DNA from: a virus
Virus record (IMG/VR): IMGVR_UViG_3300037119_006958
Span: 1 to 44,788 of that record
Reading direction: 5' to 3' (one strand)
Length of the DNA stretch: 44,788 nt
Shown here: positions 42,541 through 44,788 of the stretch, piece by piece
Position numbering within the stretch: position 1 is the stretch's first letter
How the letters are laid out: every line of letters begins with the position of its first letter
The notes under the pieces: model-generated
What the model saw: the letters and a program-made list of their open reading frames with translations, nothing else
What the model was told of the DNA's origin: nothing
The model's database searches: none
Program-made: the position numbers and the translations under genes

Positions 42541-44273
42541 CAGTACCGCTGCAATTCCCGCTTGATCCAATCGGGGTCCTGGAGGATGGCCTGCGCGGTC
42601 TCCTCCTTGTAGGCACCCGAGCGGAAGACGCTCTCGTCGTAGCTGTTCACGCTCACGACGTCGATGATGTTCACGTAGTCAGCATCCTGCCCGATGCGCC
42701 GGCACCGACCGTCGGCCTGCACGTTCTCGATCAGCTTGAAGCTCCGCTGGAGCATGAGCTGGTGGTGCGCAGCGGTGAGCGTGATGCCCTCCGACATGGC
42801 GCCGTAGGTCCCGAGCAGGACGCGCAAGTCCTTGCGCTGGAACCCGTCCTCGGCCATGCGCCGGGCGCCCTCGTTCTGCGCGCCGGTGATGAGCCCGTAC
42901 GGGATGCCGAGGTGCTCCAGCTTGCGGGCGCACAGCTCGATCAGCCGGCGCGACACGGCGAACACCACGAGGGAGAGCGCGGGGTCGTGGTCTTCGAGCC
43001 AGTCCACGAGGGCGTTGAGCTTCGAGGAGGGCTCCTCGAAGGAGACCAGCCGGTTCTCCTGGTCGAAGGTGGGCAGGGCGCTCGCCATCTGCAAGAGCCG
43101 GAGGCTCTGCTGCATCGGGTCGGTCGCGGCGATGATCCCCGAGGGCACCTTCGCCAGCATGTCTTTCTTCATCGCCTTGTAGGCGGTCTCCTGCTTGCCC
43201 TCCATCTCGACCCACAGCGTCGAGGGCACGACGGGCGGGAGCCCGCCGGCGCCGACGATCTGATCGAGGGTGCGGCGCAGCATGTAGGGCTCGGCGATGC
43301 GGCGCAGCTCGGCCTCGGTGCGGGGGTTGAAGGCGCGCACCTTCTCGACCTTGCGGCCACCGCCGGCGAAGATCGCCTCGGTGAGGCAGTACCGGTCCTG
43401 GAATTTCACCCGGCTCTGGAAGTCGAGGGGCGCGACGGTGTGCATGATCGACCAGAAGCCGATCGGGTCGGGGATCGGGGTGGCGGTCGTGACCCACACC
43501 CGGTCGGCCTCGTGCGACACCGCCCACAGGGCGCGTGTCTGCTTGGACCGAGGGTCCTTGGCCCGGTGCGCCTCGTCGGCGATGACGGTGGGGATGTGGA
43601 CGTTCAGCTCGCCCGGCTCCTTCTCCTTCTCGGAGCGGGCGGTCGAGCCGTAGGGCGCGAGCTTCGAGTGGTAGCGCAGGCTCTCCCAATTCATAATCAG
43701 CACGCCGCCCTCGGAGGTGAGCCCCTCCTCGATCAGCTTGCGGCGCTTGGCCGCGCTGCCCGACACGACGACGGGGTGCAGGTGCGGGGCCCACTCCTCC
43801 AGGTGTCGGGCGTGGGTCCACTTCACGGTGCGGGGGCACACGATCAGGGCGGGGAAGGCGTCGGGCTTGAGCAGCCCGAGCGCGACCGCCACCATCACGC
43901 CCTTGCCGCTGCCGGCCTCGTCGGTGATCGCGCCGCGCGCCATAGCGGCGAGGTAACCCGCGCCGGATACCTGCGGGGGGTAGAGCCCCTCGGTCCAGGC
44001 GGGCGAGGCGCCCGGCTGCCAGACCTTGAGCGCCTCGACCCAGCGCTCCCAGCGGACGCGCTCCTCGGCCCAGGCGCGCACCGCCGGCGTCATCGCCAGC
44101 TCGTGGCCGAAGACCCCGCGGCAGGCGAGGGCGGTGCCCCACGAGGGGAGCCCCGACCAGACGTTGGTCTTGTGGTTGAACGTGAGGCCGGGCACGAGGC
44201 GGGCCAGGTCGTGGTCGAGCGGGCCGACCTCCAGCCAGAGGCGGTCGTCGTGCAGGTCGAGGGTGGCGCTCAT
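42540..44273 (-). CDS. SNF2-type superfamily 2 helicase
   Basis: A 577-residue protein. After a ~110-residue N-terminal part: motif I DEAGSGKG (118-125), motif II IADEAHRAK with DEAH at 233-236, motif III TTATP at 262-266, and C-terminal motifs V/VI LGTYGAMSEGITL and ADGRCRRIGQ near 530. This is the SNF2/HARP-like order seen in phage DEAD-box-annotated helicases. ATG at 44273 overlaps the resolvase stop (ATGA). It probably remodels forks or recombination intermediates next to the resolvase and exonuclease. Confidence 0.88.
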   Translation of the reverse strand: MSATLDLHDDRLWLEVGPLDHDLARLVPGLTFNHKTNVWSGLPSWGTALACRGVFGHELAMTPAVRAWAEERVRWERWVEALKVWQPGASPAWTEGLYPPQVSGAGYLAAMARGAITDEAGSGKGVMVAVALGLLKPDAFPALIVCPRTVKWTHARHLEEWAPHLHPVVVSGSAAKRRKLIEEGLTSEGGVLIMNWESLRYHSKLAPYGSTARSEKEKEPGELNVHIPTVIADEAHRAKDPRSKQTRALWAVSHEADRVWVTTATPIPDPIGFWSIMHTVAPLDFQSRVKFQDRYCLTEAIFAGGGRKVEKVRAFNPRTEAELRRIAEPYMLRRTLDQIVGAGGLPPVVPSTLWVEMEGKQETAYKAMKKDMLAKVPSGIIAATDPMQQSLRLLQMASALPTFDQENRLVSFEEPSSKLNALVDWLEDHDPALSLVVFAVSRRLIELCARKLEHLGIPYGLITGAQNEGARRMAEDGFQRKDLRVLLGTYGAMSEGITLTAAHHQLMLQRSFKLIENVQADGRCRRIGQDADYVNIIDVVSVNSYDESVFRSGAYKEETAQAILQDPDWIKRELQRY

Positions 44274-44755
44274 TCGGTGGACTCCATGATCTTGTTGAGC
44301 AGGTCGTGGCCGACCTGGCCGGGCTTCCCGTACTTGCGCACGAGGTAGGTGAGTAGGTGGCGGGCGGCTTCCCGTGCGTGCCCGTCGGGGGTCGTTGCCT
44401 CCCACCCGAGGGCACGCAGCTTACCGTCGTCGGCGAACGCTCGCTTGCTTCTGTCCTGAATTTCAAAGGGCCAGCCGTGCTGCTCGCACAGCCCCTCGAT
44501 ATAGCCGATGATGCGGAGCGCGTCGACCTGCCGCGATTTCTTGTGGGTGTTCTGGTCGAGCACGTAGTCCTCGATCACCACCTCGGGGATCGCGCCGGCG
44601 CTCGACCACATGCGGAACGCCTCGTAGAAGTCGAAGCGCCCGACGATTTCGCCGAAGCCGAACTGCTCGCCGTTGAACCAGGCGAAGCCGGTGGCCTTGC
44701 CGGGGTCGATGGCGAGGAAGAAGAACGTCTGCTCGTCGGGGACGGAGGTGGGCAT
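44270..44755 (-). CDS. RuvC-like Holliday junction resolvase
   Basis: A 161-residue protein with an RNase H-like fold: Asp17 in FLAIDPGKATGFAWF, Glu62 in VVIEDYVLD, and HAREAARHLLTYL near 127 where the final acidic residue seems to be Glu129. It cleaves branched DNA. The frame is open to the right edge, but ATG at 44755 was chosen because the sequence CTGATG there would give a TGA/ATG overlap with an upstream gene ending MEKPSERCR, matching the rest of the operon. Confidence 0.82.
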   Translation of the reverse strand: MPTSVPDEQTFFFLAIDPGKATGFAWFNGEQFGFGEIVGRFDFYEAFRMWSSAGAIPEVVIEDYVLDQNTHKKSRQVDALRIIGYIEGLCEQHGWPFEIQDRSKRAFADDGKLRALGWEATTPDGHAREAARHLLTYLVRKYGKPGQVGHDLLNKIMESTE

Positions 44756-44788
44756 CAGCGGCACCGCTCGCTCGGCTTCTCCATGCAT
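44756..44788 (-). CDS. Probable C-terminal end of the upstream gene, cut by the window edge
   Basis: In the frame that ends with the TGA at 44757-44755 the last codons read CMEKPSERCR. By the operon's overlap habit (TGATG) this is likely the tail of the gene preceding the resolvase. It could be the missing end of the gene at 1-352 if a number of bases equal to 1 modulo 3 is absent between the two edges. Only 11 codons are visible. Confidence 0.3.

Noticed and set aside
1-44788. tRNA or integrase/attachment site
   Set aside because: No T-loop-type motif in a foldable context, and no tyrosine or serine recombinase among the translations, so neither tRNAs nor lysogeny functions are supported.

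Overview
The window looks like most of the genome of a strictly lytic, tailed phage of a high-GC Gram-positive host (Actinomycetota), probably with a short tail. The evidence is the roughly two-thirds GC content, frequent GTG starts, pervasive ATGA/GTGA/TGATG start-stop overlaps, and a head-tail gene set (large terminase, P22-like portal, acidic scaffold, capsid, small adaptor, nozzle-like protein, three internal-virion-type proteins). I see no tape measure, major tail subunit, integrase, tRNA, CRISPR array or DNA polymerase. The host genus cannot be fixed from the sequence.

Layout: (1) 1-6514, minus strand, early/accessory arm: two adjacent SprT-like zincins, an HNH protein, several small zinc-finger or membrane proteins and, first in the operon, a D5-type primase/helicase. 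(2) 6515-6698, a divergent control region. (3) 6699-7211, one plus-strand HTH gene. (4) About 7.16-10.43 kb, a strange zone built from a small vocabulary of iterated words, palindromes and hairpins that runs through genes and spacers alike; it holds three credible and two doubtful minus-strand genes. (5) 10610-35216, plus strand, virion region: a clan GH-A-type glycosidase, small structural-type proteins, a candidate structured RNA just before the terminase, terminase, two fibre paralogues and a lectin-like tip, portal, scaffold, capsid, HNH, adaptor, nozzle, a DXD glycosyltransferase-like protein and a 1824-residue polyvalent internal protein. (6) 35213-38515, minus strand, lysis: holin candidates, a Rz-like protein, a metallophosphoesterase and an amidase endolysin. 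(7) 38525-44788, minus strand, replication/recombination: CHC2/TOPRIM primase, a DUF669-like protein, a Sak4-like ATPase, a Cas4/RecB-like nuclease, a SNF2-type helicase and a RuvC-like resolvase, mostly overlapping by 1-4 nt.

Both edges cut minus-strand genes. The simplest reading is one long leftward early transcript starting at 6514, crossing the window edge and re-entering at the right end, although the two edges do not join seamlessly in frame.

Two expression styles are visible. Several early cassettes have a -35/-10 promoter, a leader with the element CCACGGGAGGC and, in two cases, a terminator hairpin directly upstream. Late and lysis genes instead mostly carry a TANNNT hexamer 5-9 nt before the start codon, as expected for leaderless mRNAs; in nine cases the hexamer begins with the TAG stop codon of the gene before it. 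The best leads are this stop-embedded promoter architecture, the word-iterated zone, and the structured spacer upstream of the terminase.
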